A stretch of DNA of 64,000 bases from Nocardia fluminea (lineage in GTDB: Bacteria > Actinomycetota > Actinomycetes > Mycobacteriales > Mycobacteriaceae). The position numbers were made by a program, and so were the translations under genes. Location: contig NZ_PJMW01000004.1 in NCBI RefSeq assembly GCF_002846365.1, forward strand, positions 124,001-188,000, read 5' to 3'. Under the pieces are notes generated by a model. That model was not told where the DNA came from and ran no database searches. It worked only from the letters and a program-made list of their open reading frames with translations. Shown here piece after piece: positions 23,786-32,464 of this stretch; the stretch's first letter is position 1; every line of letters starts with the position of its first letter.

Positions 23786-24601
23786 TTACTGCGTGTTATG
23801 TGTCTCTGCGATAACGGAATCGCTGAATTTCGGCCACGCTGTTCTGGCCCAGTCCCCGAAATTCCGGTCGCTCAGCGCGATTGTCGCCACCCCGATTTCC
23901 GGGTCGACCCAGAGAAACGTGCCGGACTGGCCGAAGTGCCCGTAGGTGCGGCCGGAATTGGCTGTCCCCGTCCAGTGCGGGGTTTTTCCGTCGCGGATTT
24001 CGAATCCCAATCCCCAGTCGTTCGGCCGCTGGGAGCCGTATCCGGGCAGGACTCCGTTGCGGTCGGGGAATTGCACCGAGGTCGCGTCGTCCAGGGTTTG
24101 CCGAGATATCAATTGAGGTGTCAGCAACTCGGTGGCGAACAGCGTGAGGTCGGCGAGGGAGGCGCTGCACGCATGGCCCGCGGAACCGTCGAGGACCGCG
24201 GTACGCATACCGAGCGGCTCGAAGACCGCCTCGCGCAGATACCGCGGAAATTCGATCCCGGTCTGCGCGGTGAGGAAATCGGCGAGCAGTTCGAAGCCCG
24301 CGCTCGAGTAGATGCGCCGGGCCCCTGGTGCGGCGAGGACTTCGGCGGTGTCGAACGCGACGCCCGAGGTGTGGGCGAGCAGATGCCGCACGGTCGAACC
24401 GGGCGGGCCCGCCGGTTGGTCGAGTTCGACCGCCCCCTCCTCGAGCGCCACGAGCGTGGCGTAGGCGACGAGCGGTTTGGTGACCGAGGCGAGCCGGAAC
24501 ACCCGCTCGGCATCGCCGATGCTCGACACACCGCCCGCGGTGACCACGGCGGCGGCGGCGTTCTCGACCGGCCAGTGCTGGACCTGCTGCAACGATCGCA
24601 T
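23786..24601 (-). CDS. Serine hydrolase of the beta-lactamase/PBP fold
   Basis: 271 residues from ATG 24601. The catalytic S39-x-x-K42 is in FRLASVTKPLVAYATLVALE, and the second motif is YSSAGFELLADFLT, where Tyr is kept but Asn of YxN is replaced. HFGQSG is the third (KTG-like) motif. No signal peptide is seen, so it should act in the cytoplasm. Family members are esterases, amidases or DD-peptidase relatives. It is divergent from another protein of the same fold with only 39 bp between the two starts. Confidence 0.82.
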   Translation of the reverse strand: MRSLQQVQHWPVENAAAAVVTAGGVSSIGDAERVFRLASVTKPLVAYATLVALEEGAVELDQPAGPPGSTVRHLLAHTSGVAFDTAEVLAAPGARRIYSSAGFELLADFLTAQTGIEFPRYLREAVFEPLGMRTAVLDGSAGHACSASLADLTLFATELLTPQLISRQTLDDATSVQFPDRNGVLPGYGSQRPNDWGLGFEIRDGKTPHWTGTANSGRTYGHFGQSGTFLWVDPEIGVATIALSDRNFGDWARTAWPKFSDSVIAETHNTQ

Positions 24602-24640
24602 ATCGGCAGCGTACGAGACGCGGCTACGATCGTGGACACC

Positions 24641-25840
24641 ATGAGTCCCGCACCATCGATCCACGGCGACGTGGCGGCCGGTTTCGGCCCCGTCGCCGAC
24701 GCTTTCCGCCGCAACTTCACCGAGCACGGCGAGATCGGCGCCGCCGTCGCCGTCTACGCCGGTGACCAGCCTCTGGTCGACCTGTGGGCAGGTCATCGCG
24801 ACCGCAAGCGCGAGGTGGCGTGGGAGCGCGACACGATCGTGCCGGTGTTCTCCTCGTCGAAGGGGATGTCGGCGTTCACCCTCGCGACGGCGGTGTCGCG
24901 CGGGCTACTCGACTACGAGGCACCGGTGGCGAAGTACTGGCCGGAGTTCGCCGCGCACGGCAAAGACCGGATCACGGTACGTCAGCTGATCGACCATCAG
25001 GCCGGTCTGTCGGGACTGGACCGGGTCGTGAAACTGCGTGAGCTGGTCGACCGCGACGCCCTGGGCGCACTGCTCGCCGCGCAGAAGCCGGCCTGGGTGC
25101 CGGGCACTCGGCACGGCTACCACGCGCTCACGCTGGGGCTGTATCAGAGTGAATTGCTGCGGCGGGTGGATCCGGCGGGCCGCAGTCTCGGGCGGTTCTT
25201 CGCCGAGGAGATCGCGAACCCGGTCGGCGCCGATCTGTTCATCGGGCTGCCCGAGACCGAGCCGATGGACCGGGTCGCCCAGCTCTCGGCCACCAAGGGC
25301 TGGGACATCTGGCGCTACGAGCGGCGCGATCTGCCGCTGCGCATCGGCGGTGAGGTCTATGCCAAGCGGGGTCACTCCTATGCGGCACTGACCAATCCAC
25401 GCCCGGGCGCCCCCGCCAGGGCCGCGCGACGCGAGTTCCTCGAAATCGAATGGCCCGGCATGAACGGTGTCGGCAATGCGCGCGCGCTGGCGCAGGTCTA
25501 CGGCGCCGCCGCGGGTCGCACCGGGGTGCTGCCGATCAGCGAGGACGTTCTCGACTTGCTCGCCGCCGCCGACACCGCCGACGATGTGCCCGCCGGCGAC
25601 CTGGTGCTGCACACCAAGAGCCGCTACCACCTCGGTTTCCGCAAGTCGCGCGGCACGTTCCGCTTCGGCTCGGACAAACGCGCCTACGGCACCACCGGCC
25701 TGGGCGGCTCCTTCGGATTCGCCGACCCGGCAACGGGTGTGGGCTTCGGTTACAGCATGAACCGCCTGGGCATGGCGATCCTCGACGATGTTCGCAGCCG
25801 CAATCTGCGCGAGGTCGTCGTGCAGTGCGCCGACCGGTAG
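24641..25840 (+). CDS. EstB/LpqK-type serine esterase of the beta-lactamase family
   Basis: 399 residues from ATG 24641. S71-S-S-K74 in VPVFSSSKGMSAFTLATAVS is the nucleophile motif; GYHALTLGLYQSELLRRVDP is the Tyr motif (YHALTLG, as in EstB); the third motif lies near AYGTTGLGGSFGFADPATGV. The size and motif order match the family of lipolytic esterases (class VIII) common in Nocardia and Mycobacterium. No signal peptide. The promoter is shared with the divergent paralogous-fold gene; a TACGAT box 8-13 bases before the ATG suggests a leaderless transcript. Confidence 0.85.
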   Translation: MSPAPSIHGDVAAGFGPVADAFRRNFTEHGEIGAAVAVYAGDQPLVDLWAGHRDRKREVAWERDTIVPVFSSSKGMSAFTLATAVSRGLLDYEAPVAKYWPEFAAHGKDRITVRQLIDHQAGLSGLDRVVKLRELVDRDALGALLAAQKPAWVPGTRHGYHALTLGLYQSELLRRVDPAGRSLGRFFAEEIANPVGADLFIGLPETEPMDRVAQLSATKGWDIWRYERRDLPLRIGGEVYAKRGHSYAALTNPRPGAPARAARREFLEIEWPGMNGVGNARALAQVYGAAAGRTGVLPISEDVLDLLAAADTADDVPAGDLVLHTKSRYHLGFRKSRGTFRFGSDKRAYGTTGLGGSFGFADPATGVGFGYSMNRLGMAILDDVRSRNLREVVVQCADR

Positions 25841-25878
25841 TCATCGGTATTCCGCCCCAGCGGGCGATCGGTAAGACA

Positions 25879-25912
25879 GTGCGCGCCCGGCTCGTACCCG
25901 CCGGACGCGCAC
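25879..25912. terminator. Imperfect stem-loop between convergent genes
   Basis: GTGCGCGcCCGG at 25879-25890 pairs with CCGGaCGCGCAC at 25901-25912, one mismatch, 10-base loop. It sits between the esterase gene (+) and aztD (-) ends. It lacks a T tract. Confidence 0.5.
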
Positions 25913-25917
25913 CGGCC

Positions 25918-27078
25918 TCAGTGCGCGGTGACGCCGGTGATCTCGTTCGGCGACGCGGCGAGGGTGGCCGTGGCCGTGATCTTTCCCTCGGCCAGGTCGA
26001 CCCGGTGCACCTGCTTGGTCGCCGGGTCGCTCACATAGGCGATGCCGTCGCGCACGAACAGCGCCGGGCGGGCCTGCTGCCAGTCGAGCGGCTCCTGCCA
26101 GGTCCCGATCACCGGGATGGTGCGCACTTCCTTGCCCGCGACCGGATCGATCACATGGATCTTGCCGTCGGTGCCGAGCACCAGGGCCTCCCCCTGCGGG
26201 CCGCGACCCAGTGACCGGAAGGTGTAGCTGGTGCCGATGTCGACCAGTCGCAGCGTGCCGTCGGCGGTGTTCACCAGCGAGATCTGTTGCGGGCGTTCGA
26301 GTTCGGCTTCCTTGTCCTGCTTGTAGTCACCGAGCACGATCGGGGACACCTCACTGCCGGACATGTTGCCGATCCGGCCGTAGGCGGTCGGGCTGGTCAC
26401 CTTGGTGATCTTGCCGTCGCGGTAGATGACGGCGCCGGTCTGGCAGCCGACCACCACAGCTTCCCCCTGAGCCGCGGCTTCGCCGTGCACACCGGGGCAG
26501 TCCTCGTTCCGGGCGATCTCCTTGCGGTCCTTGTCGAGGGCCATGAGGCCGACCCGCGCGTCCTCGGTACCGAGGGTCACCAGCAGGTTCCCGTTGCTCA
26601 GTTCGAGGGCGACACCGTGGTGCGCGGTGGCGGCCTTGTAGACCTCGGCGGGTTTTCCGCTGTCGATCTTGTCGGTGTCGATGATGCTGACCTCGCCGGT
26701 GGCGTCGGCGAAGAGCACGGTCTTGCCGGCGTGGCGCACCACGTGGCCGGGTTTGCCCGCGGCGTAGTCGGTTCCGGTGAACTCGGCGGCGTAGGCGTCG
26801 AAGACACGGAAGCCGTCCTTGGTCGACACCATCAGGTGGTCGTCGTCGCCGGCCGGGTTGAGGCGGTTGTATCCCTCGAGCTTCACGTCACCTTCCTGGG
26901 CGAGAGAAGCGCCGTCCAGGACGTAGATGCCACCGTCGTAGGTGAGGGCGATCGGTTCGGCGCCCGGGGTGTGCTCGTGGTCGTGGGCAGCGTCGTCCCC
27001 GCCACAGCCACTGAGTGCTACCACCGAGGCGAGTACTCCCGACATCGCCACCATCGTGCTGGTCCGCGACCTGTTCAT
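25918..27078 (-). CDS. aztD: Zinc metallochaperone AztD-like lipoprotein
   Basis: 386 residues. ATG 27078 has GGAG 6 bases upstream; an ATG 12 bases earlier is possible. The lipoprotein signal ends at LSGC (C25). Right after it comes the His/Asp-rich DDAAHDHEHTPG, then a seven-bladed propeller with repeated strands (ALTYDGGIYVLDG, HVVRHAGKTVLFADATGEVS, EPLDWQQARPALFVRDGIAY) and a conserved cysteine pair (NEDCPGVHG, VVVGCQTG). AztD binds zinc in the cell envelope and passes it to the solute-binding protein AztC. It is the last gene of the zinc operon. Confidence 0.85.
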   Translation of the reverse strand: MNRSRTSTMVAMSGVLASVVALSGCGGDDAAHDHEHTPGAEPIALTYDGGIYVLDGASLAQEGDVKLEGYNRLNPAGDDDHLMVSTKDGFRVFDAYAAEFTGTDYAAGKPGHVVRHAGKTVLFADATGEVSIIDTDKIDSGKPAEVYKAATAHHGVALELSNGNLLVTLGTEDARVGLMALDKDRKEIARNEDCPGVHGEAAAQGEAVVVGCQTGAVIYRDGKITKVTSPTAYGRIGNMSGSEVSPIVLGDYKQDKEAELERPQQISLVNTADGTLRLVDIGTSYTFRSLGRGPQGEALVLGTDGKIHVIDPVAGKEVRTIPVIGTWQEPLDWQQARPALFVRDGIAYVSDPATKQVHRVDLAEGKITATATLAASPNEITGVTAH

Positions 27079-27106
27079 CTGTTGCTCCATCTCTTTCGTG
27101 CGTGAA

Positions 27107-28052
27107 TTACGTTGTGGGCCCGGATAAACCACGGGCGATCGCTTCGGTGTTGGCGCGCGCCATCTCGAGATAAGTGGCCGCGCCCTCACCGGGCGCGGTC
27201 AGCGATTCGGTGTGCAGGGCGATCACCTGCACCCGCAGCCCGGTGTGTTCGGCGAGGACTCGCGAAAGGCGGTCGGGCTGTGCGGAATCGGCGAAGATCG
27301 CGGTCACGCCCGCTGTCCTGATCGCGGCGGCGAGTCCGTCGAGGTCGGAGGCGCTCGGTGAGGCCAGTGTGGTTCCGCTGGGAATCACCGCGCCGATCAC
27401 GCGGAACCCGAAGCGCTGGGCGAGATACCCGAAGACGTGATGGTCGGTGACCAGCTGCCTGCGTTCGGCCCCGATCGCGGCGAAACGGTCGGTCATCCAT
27501 CGGTCGAGCTGGTCGAGTTCGCCGAGGTAGCGGCGCGTATACGCCTGCACCGCAGCCATCGACGCCGTCGACCTCGGCGAGCACCTCGGCACTGATCGCC
27601 TCGACCGCCATGCGCACCCGCGCCGGATCGGTCCAGAAGTGCGGATCGGGCTGCCCCGCGGACTCGTCGGAGGTGTACTGGATCGGGTCGGCCCGCTCGG
27701 CGACGGCGATCGCCGGCACCCCCGCCGCCACGGCCGCTTGCATGTGCCGGGCCACACCCTCCTCGAGCCCGAGCCCGTTGTGCACCACCAGCGCCGCCCG
27801 TTCGATCTCGGCGGCTTGACGTGCGGAAATCGCGAACGAGTGCGGGTCGGCACCCGCCTGCATCAGGACCGTCACCGGCACCGTGTCACCCACGATCGCC
27901 CTGGTCAGGTCCCCGAGAATGTTCGTGGTCACCACGATCCCGGACCGCTCGGTTCCGCCGCTACACGCGACGAGCAACGGGACGAGCAGGGCGACCGCGA
28001 CGAACAGCCGGGCCGTCCGGCGCATCACCGCGTCGAGAGAAATGTGCTTCAC
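27107..28052 (-). pseudogene. aztC: Zinc ABC transporter substrate-binding protein AztC, frameshifted
   Basis: GTG 28052 overlaps the stop of the permease gene. The N-terminal part is intact: lipobox LVAC (C30), VVTTNILGDLTRAIVGDTVP, AGADPHSFAISARQAAEIER (first zinc histidine), and PDPHFWTDPARVRMAVEAIS. Near 27556-27560 (GATGG) the frame changes by one extra base; the remainder continues in the other frame (AVQAYTRRYLGELDQLDRWM, VTDHHVFGYLAQRFGFRVIG, AIFADSAQPDRLSRVLAEHT) to the TAA at 27107. All domains are otherwise complete. Either the gene is truly inactivated or the assembly has one inserted G. Confidence 0.75.
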
Positions 28053-30115
28053 AGGCCTGTCTCCACCATCAGCGAGGGCGCGATGTCGAACTCGAAGGTG
28101 CGTGCGACACGGAGGTTGTCGTTGTAGGCGATCTCGTGGACCTTGCGCCCACGAATGTCGTTGACGTACGCGCGATCCGGATCGACGCTGATCACCGGAC
28201 GGCCTTCCACCGGCCCGCTCGACACCGCGACATGTGCGGTCTCCGTGCCGGTTACGGGGTCGATCCCGTACAGGACACCGTCGCGGGTGAGCACCAGCAG
28301 CGACGATCCCTCGCCTGCGGTGTTCACCGCGACCGGATCGGCGATCGCGGTCCGCGTCCAGGTCTTCTTCCTGATATCGAGCGTCCACACCCCGTCGCGA
28401 CCCGCGAGGGCGGTCAGCGTGGTGCTGCCCGGCCGGTGCGTGAATTCCGTCGCACGGTCAGCGGCCGGTGCCGGGTAGGCGATCTTCTCGGCGACGAAGC
28501 CGCCGTCGCGCTGCGCCACCACCACCGCACCGTCGGCACATCCGAACACGACTCCGCGCCTGGTCACCGCCTGTCCGCGTGCCTGCGGACACGTCTGGGC
28601 CTGCACCTGCCCGGCGGAACCATCACGGCCACGCACCTCCACGCGCCCGGCACGATCGGTGACGACGAGGTGCTCGGCATAGGGCACCGCGATGCCGTCG
28701 AGGCGCCGTGGTTCGCCGACGGCGCCGTCAGCGAGGGCTGTCGCGTCGAACACGAACGTCGCGCCGGAGTTCAGCACGACTGCCGACAGCGCGACATCGC
28801 GATACGCGCCGACCACTATCTCGTGAGCGGCATCCGGCCCCGGATTCGATCCCGCGCCACCGGGCACCGGCGCCGTGGCGACCGAACCGGGCTCGCGGAT
28901 CGGGGCACGGTAGTAGTGCCGATGATCTCCGTGGTCGACGGTCCACCCACCGCTGTCGACGATCTTCATCTGCCCGCCCGAACTCAGGTAGGCGAACCGC
29001 CCATCCCCCGCCAGCCCCGTGGACCCGTCGGTACCGAGCGGCGACCGAGCGCCGCTCGGAACTGGTTGCGGCGAAGCACTTTCCGGCAGTTCGGTCACTT
29101 CCTCGGTCAGCAGATCGAGCACCCGGACACCGCCCACCCCGTCGGCCACGACCAACCGGTTCTGCACCTCGCTCGCCTCTTCCGCACCGGCGACATAGCC
29201 GTGCGGTGTCTCCTCGACCGCCGCGGGCTCCTGCGCCGGCGCGCAACCGACCAACGGCAGCGCGGCGAGTGCGGCCAACGATGCCGCCCCGGCCCTGCCG
29301 AACCGCTCGCGGACCGCCGAGAGGATCGCGGAGACGAAGAACGTGCCCACCGCCACGGCCGCGATGGTCGCGCCGGCCGCCGTCCCCACATGCCATGAGA
29401 TCACCAATCCCGCCATAGTGGAGAACCCGCCGATCAGCGCGGCGATCAGCATCACCACCGGAATCCGGTCCGACCAGTACACCGCGGCCGCGGGCGGGGC
29501 GATCAGCAACCCGAACACCAGCAGCGTCCCCACGACGTGGAACGAGGCCACGATCGCCACGGTCAGCAACCCGACCAACGCCACCTGCGCCGCCTTCGGG
29601 TGCAACCCGAGCGTGTGCGCTTTGCGCGGATCGAAGGTCAGGGCGACGAACGCCCGATGGCCGAGGATGGCGATCACCAGCGAAACAACTAGCGCCGCAA
29701 CGAGATACCACAGGTCGACGGTGCGCACCGCGAGGACGTCGCCGAACAGGAACCCGGTCAGATCGACCGCGAAGGACTGCGACCGCGACACGATGATCAC
29801 GCCGGCCGCGAGCATCCCGACGAACAACAATCCGATCGCGGTATCGGCGGCGAAGCGTTTACTGCGCGAGAGCAACGACACCCCGAAGGCCATGGCGGTG
29901 CAACTGACCGCGGCGCCGACTATCAGATTCCCGCCGAGCAGCGCCGCCACCGCTACCCCGGGCAGCATTCCGTGCGCCATCGCGTCACCGAGAAATGCCA
30001 TGCCGCGCACCACTACCCAGGTTCCGGCGAGCGCGCACACGCAGGAAACGAGCAGCCCGCCCCACATCGCTCGCTGCACGAATGCCACCTCGAACGGGGC
30101 GATCAGCCAATCCAT
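28049..30115 (-). CDS. aztB: AztB permease fused to AztD-like propeller domain
   Basis: 688 residues from ATG 30115. Residues 1-270 are a ZnuB-class permease with about 8-9 helices (MWGGLLVSCVCALAGTWVVV, FLGDAMAHGMLPGVAVAALL, GLLFVGMLAAGVIIVSRSQS, LGLHPKAAQVALVGLLTVAI, APPAAAVYWSDRIPVVMLIA). Residues 277-291 still look like a lipoprotein signal, with lipobox LVGC at 291. Residues 330-688 form a second AztD-like propeller. The usual permease is about 290 residues and ends before this point. The C-terminal domain should lie outside the membrane, tethering a zinc-handling domain to the channel. Confidence 0.8.
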   Translation of the reverse strand: MDWLIAPFEVAFVQRAMWGGLLVSCVCALAGTWVVVRGMAFLGDAMAHGMLPGVAVAALLGGNLIVGAAVSCTAMAFGVSLLSRSKRFAADTAIGLLFVGMLAAGVIIVSRSQSFAVDLTGFLFGDVLAVRTVDLWYLVAALVVSLVIAILGHRAFVALTFDPRKAHTLGLHPKAAQVALVGLLTVAIVASFHVVGTLLVFGLLIAPPAAAVYWSDRIPVVMLIAALIGGFSTMAGLVISWHVGTAAGATIAAVAVGTFFVSAILSAVRERFGRAGAASLAALAALPLVGCAPAQEPAAVEETPHGYVAGAEEASEVQNRLVVADGVGGVRVLDLLTEEVTELPESASPQPVPSGARSPLGTDGSTGLAGDGRFAYLSSGGQMKIVDSGGWTVDHGDHRHYYRAPIREPGSVATAPVPGGAGSNPGPDAAHEIVVGAYRDVALSAVVLNSGATFVFDATALADGAVGEPRRLDGIAVPYAEHLVVTDRAGRVEVRGRDGSAGQVQAQTCPQARGQAVTRRGVVFGCADGAVVVAQRDGGFVAEKIAYPAPAADRATEFTHRPGSTTLTALAGRDGVWTLDIRKKTWTRTAIADPVAVNTAGEGSSLLVLTRDGVLYGIDPVTGTETAHVAVSSGPVEGRPVISVDPDRAYVNDIRGRKVHEIAYNDNLRVARTFEFDIAPSLMVETGL

Positions 30116-30132
30116 AGCGCGGAACGATATAC

Positions 30133-30152
30133 TGAAAATGATTATCGTTTCA
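30133..30152. promoter_or_regulatory. Zur box in the aztA/aztB divergent promoter
   Basis: TGAAAATGATTATCGTTTCA matches the Zur-type operator of actinobacteria (TGA-rich inverted repeat around AATGATTATC). It lies in the 48 bp between the divergent aztB and aztA starts, so one site can repress both arms when zinc is plentiful. Assignment rests on similarity to known Zur sites and the zinc genes on both sides. Confidence 0.8.
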
Positions 30153-30163
30153 ATTGAGGTGAG

Positions 30164-30841
30164 ATGCAACACACAGATGACGCAGCGTTCCGGATAGCGA
30201 CCCTGACAGCGGGCTACGCCGGGCAATCCGTGCTGACGGAGATATCGGCGACCATCCCGCGCGGCCGGATCACCGCGATCGTCGGACCCAACGGTTCAGG
30301 GAAGTCGACCCTGCTCGGCATCCTCGCGGGCACCGTGACGGCACAGTCGGGCAGCGTGCACCGATCCACCACACAGAAGCCGGCATTCGTGGTGCAGCAC
30401 AGCGCGATTCCCGCCGCACTGCCGATGACGGTGCGCGAGGCGGTCGCGATGGGCCGCTGGGCCCATCGCGGTCCGTGGCGGCGACTCACCCGAGACGATC
30501 GCGAGATCGCGCGCGCCTGCCTGGAGCGCATGGGTCTCACCGACCTGGCGTGCCGGCGGCTCGACACCCTCTCGGGCGGTCAGCGCCAGCGCACACTGCT
30601 CGCCCAGGCGCTGGCCCAGCAGTCGGACCTGGTGTTGCTCGACGAGCCGTCGACCGGCTTGGACGCGGCCTCGCGCGCGGAGATCTCCCGCGCACTGGCC
30701 GAGATCAGCGCGACCGGCGTCACCGTGGTGCAGGCAACCCACGACATGGCCGAGGCGGAGCAGGCCGACCATTGCCTGCTACTGCGCGACGGCCGCCTCG
30801 AAGCGGCGGGCCATCCGAAGGAAGTGCTGGTCAGGGCCTAG
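30164..30841 (+). CDS. aztA: Zinc ABC transporter ATPase AztA
   Basis: 225 residues from ATG 30164 behind GAGGTGAG. Walker A GPNGSGKST (41-49), signature LSGGQRQR (136-143), Walker B DLVLLDEPSTGLD (155-167) and the switch histidine in QATHDMAE are all intact. Strong match to metal-type ABC ATPases of the ZnuC/AztA group. It couples ATP hydrolysis to zinc uptake through AztB, with AztC and AztD supplying zinc. It is expressed divergently from the rest of the locus under the same Zur box. Confidence 0.88.
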   Translation: MQHTDDAAFRIATLTAGYAGQSVLTEISATIPRGRITAIVGPNGSGKSTLLGILAGTVTAQSGSVHRSTTQKPAFVVQHSAIPAALPMTVREAVAMGRWAHRGPWRRLTRDDREIARACLERMGLTDLACRRLDTLSGGQRQRTLLAQALAQQSDLVLLDEPSTGLDAASRAEISRALAEISATGVTVVQATHDMAEAEQADHCLLLRDGRLEAAGHPKEVLVRA

Positions 30842-30869
30842 GATTGCCACCTACCCAGTAGGAGGAACC

Positions 30870-31226
30870 ATGGCAGAGAAACCTCTCTCCGTCGACGCCT
30901 ACCTGGCGGCTCAACCGCCCGCGGGGCGCGCGGTGCTCCAGCGCATCCGGGAGACGATCCACCGCGCGGTGCCCGATACGGGCGAGAAGATCAGCTACGC
31001 CATCCCGGCCGCCACCATCGACGGCCGGGTGTTCGTGTTCTTCGCGGGCTGGAAGTCCCACGTGAGCGTGTACCCCACCCCGGACGGGGACGAGGCCCTC
31101 ATGAAGGCCATCGAGCCCTACAACTCGGGTCGTGGCACCTTGAAATTCCCACTCGGCGAACCGATTCCGTACGACCTGATCGCCCAGGTCGCGGTCCACC
31201 TCGCCGAACGGGCCGGAAAGAGCTGA
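30870..31226 (+). CDS. DUF1801 (YdhG-like) protein
   Basis: 118 residues from ATG 30870, with AGGAGG just upstream. The pattern LSVDAYLAAQPPAGRAVLQR, RAVPDTGEKISYAIPAATID, FVFFAGWKSHVSVYPTPDG and GRGTLKFPLGEPIPYDLIAQ is the complete DUF1801/YdhG fold, an iron-chaperone/frataxin-like fold. The biochemical role in actinobacteria is not established. It lies 28 bases after aztA but has its own start signals. Its stop abuts that of the convergent dehydrogenase gene with no gap. Confidence 0.85.
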   Translation: MAEKPLSVDAYLAAQPPAGRAVLQRIRETIHRAVPDTGEKISYAIPAATIDGRVFVFFAGWKSHVSVYPTPDGDEALMKAIEPYNSGRGTLKFPLGEPIPYDLIAQVAVHLAERAGKS

Positions 31227-32357
31227 CTACCAATCGGCTTCGGTGTAGCGGATGATCCCGCGAATGTTCTTGCCGTCCAGCATGTCCCGGTAGCCCTGGT
31301 TGATCTCTTCCAGCGAGTAGCTGCGGGTGACCATGTCGTCGAGGTTGAGCTGGCCCGCCTTGTAGAGCGAGAGCAGGCGCGGCGCGTCCTGGCGGGCGTT
31401 GCCGCCGCCGAAGATGCACCCCTTGACCGTTTTCTGCAACATCGACAGCAGGAAGCTGTTCATCTTGACGTTGCTCTCGTCCATGCGCCCCATCGAGGTG
31501 ACGACGAGAGTGCCCGCCTTGCCGGTGAGGATCAGGCCCTCTTCGACGTAGTCGCCGTGCATCTCACCCATGGTGAGGATGACCTTCTCGGCCATCCGAC
31601 CTTCGGTGGCCTCGATCATCGGCATGATCGCGGCGGCCATGCTCTCGTAGGTGTGCGTGGCGCCGAACTTCTGCGCCTGTTCCAGTTTCCACGGATTCGG
31701 GTCGATGGCGATGACCTTCGAGGCACCGGAGAGCACCGCGCCCTGCAGCGCGCTCATACCGACGCCGCCGATGCCCGCGATCACCACGGTCTCGCCCGGC
31801 TGCACCTGCGCCACATGGGTCGAGGAACCGAACCCGGTCGGCACGCCGCAGCCCACGAGGCACGCCACCTCGAACGGGATGGTGGGGTCGATCTTCACCA
31901 CGGAGGTGTGGTGCACCGTCATGTACGGGGAGAACGTGCCGAGCAGACACATCGGGATGACGTTCTCGCCGCGCGCCTGGATACGGTAGGTGCCGTCCGA
32001 AATCGCCTGTCCCATCAGCAGTCCGGCGCCCAGGTCGCACAGCGCCATGTTGCCGGCGACGCACGAGGGACAGCGGCCGCACGCTGGGATGAACGACAGG
32101 ATGACGTGGTCGCCCACGGCCAGGTCGGCCGGGCAGTTGGGGCCGAGCTTGGTGATGACACCCGCGCCCTCGTGCCCGCCCATCACCGGGTAGCCCGGCA
32201 TCGGCGTCGCGCCGGTGACGATGTGATGGTCGGAGTGGCACATGCCCGCCGTTTCCATCCGGATCTGCACTTCACCGGCGACGGGGTCGCCGACCTCGAT
32301 CTCCTCGACCGACCATTCCTGATCGGTGCCCCACAGGATCGCGCCCTTCGTCTTCAT
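31227..32357 (-). CDS. NDMA-dependent-type zinc alcohol dehydrogenase
   Basis: 376 residues from ATG 32357 behind GAGAGG. Catalytic zinc ligands are C40 (ETAGMCHSDHHI), GGHEGAGVI and the later cysteine in VGCGVPTGFGS. The structural zinc loop has CGRCPSCVAGNMALC, and the Rossmann motif is AGIGGVGMS. The pattern matches the Rxyl_3153 family of NDMA-type alcohol dehydrogenases, which keep NAD tightly bound and hand electrons to a carrier. In mycobacteria and Nocardia such enzymes are often linked to lipid or sterol catabolism, and a KstR-like box lies upstream. Confidence 0.85.
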   Translation of the reverse strand: MKTKGAILWGTDQEWSVEEIEVGDPVAGEVQIRMETAGMCHSDHHIVTGATPMPGYPVMGGHEGAGVITKLGPNCPADLAVGDHVILSFIPACGRCPSCVAGNMALCDLGAGLLMGQAISDGTYRIQARGENVIPMCLLGTFSPYMTVHHTSVVKIDPTIPFEVACLVGCGVPTGFGSSTHVAQVQPGETVVIAGIGGVGMSALQGAVLSGASKVIAIDPNPWKLEQAQKFGATHTYESMAAAIMPMIEATEGRMAEKVILTMGEMHGDYVEEGLILTGKAGTLVVTSMGRMDESNVKMNSFLLSMLQKTVKGCIFGGGNARQDAPRLLSLYKAGQLNLDDMVTRSYSLEEINQGYRDMLDGKNIRGIIRYTEADW

Positions 32358-32428
32358 GCCGGTAGACCTCTCGCCAAGCTCGTGCCTCATTGTGACTGCA
32401 CTCACCCTAACGACAAATCACCGATTTC

Positions 32429-32442
32429 TGAAACACGTTCTA
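32429..32442. promoter_or_regulatory. KstR-like operator
   Basis: TGAAACACGTTCTA fits TnnAACnnGTTnnA, the published KstR consensus for cholesterol-catabolism genes. It is 72-85 bp upstream of the alcohol dehydrogenase start. A single match to a 14-base degenerate motif in one window is suggestive only. Confidence 0.5.
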
Positions 32443-32464
32443 GAAATTTCTCGAGAAATTTCTA
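32441..32464. promoter_or_regulatory. 24-bp perfect palindrome, operator or terminator
   Basis: TAGAAATTTCTC is followed directly by its exact complement GAGAAATTTCTA. It is AT-rich in GC-rich surroundings, shares two bases with the KstR-like box, and contains the stop codon of the reverse-strand gene that ends at 32462. It could end that transcript or bind a dimeric repressor of the dehydrogenase. Confidence 0.7.

Noticed and set aside
23762..24640. N-terminal extension of the esterase to 23762
   Set aside because: The extension is antisense to the serine hydrolase gene; the protein family starts at ATG 24641.
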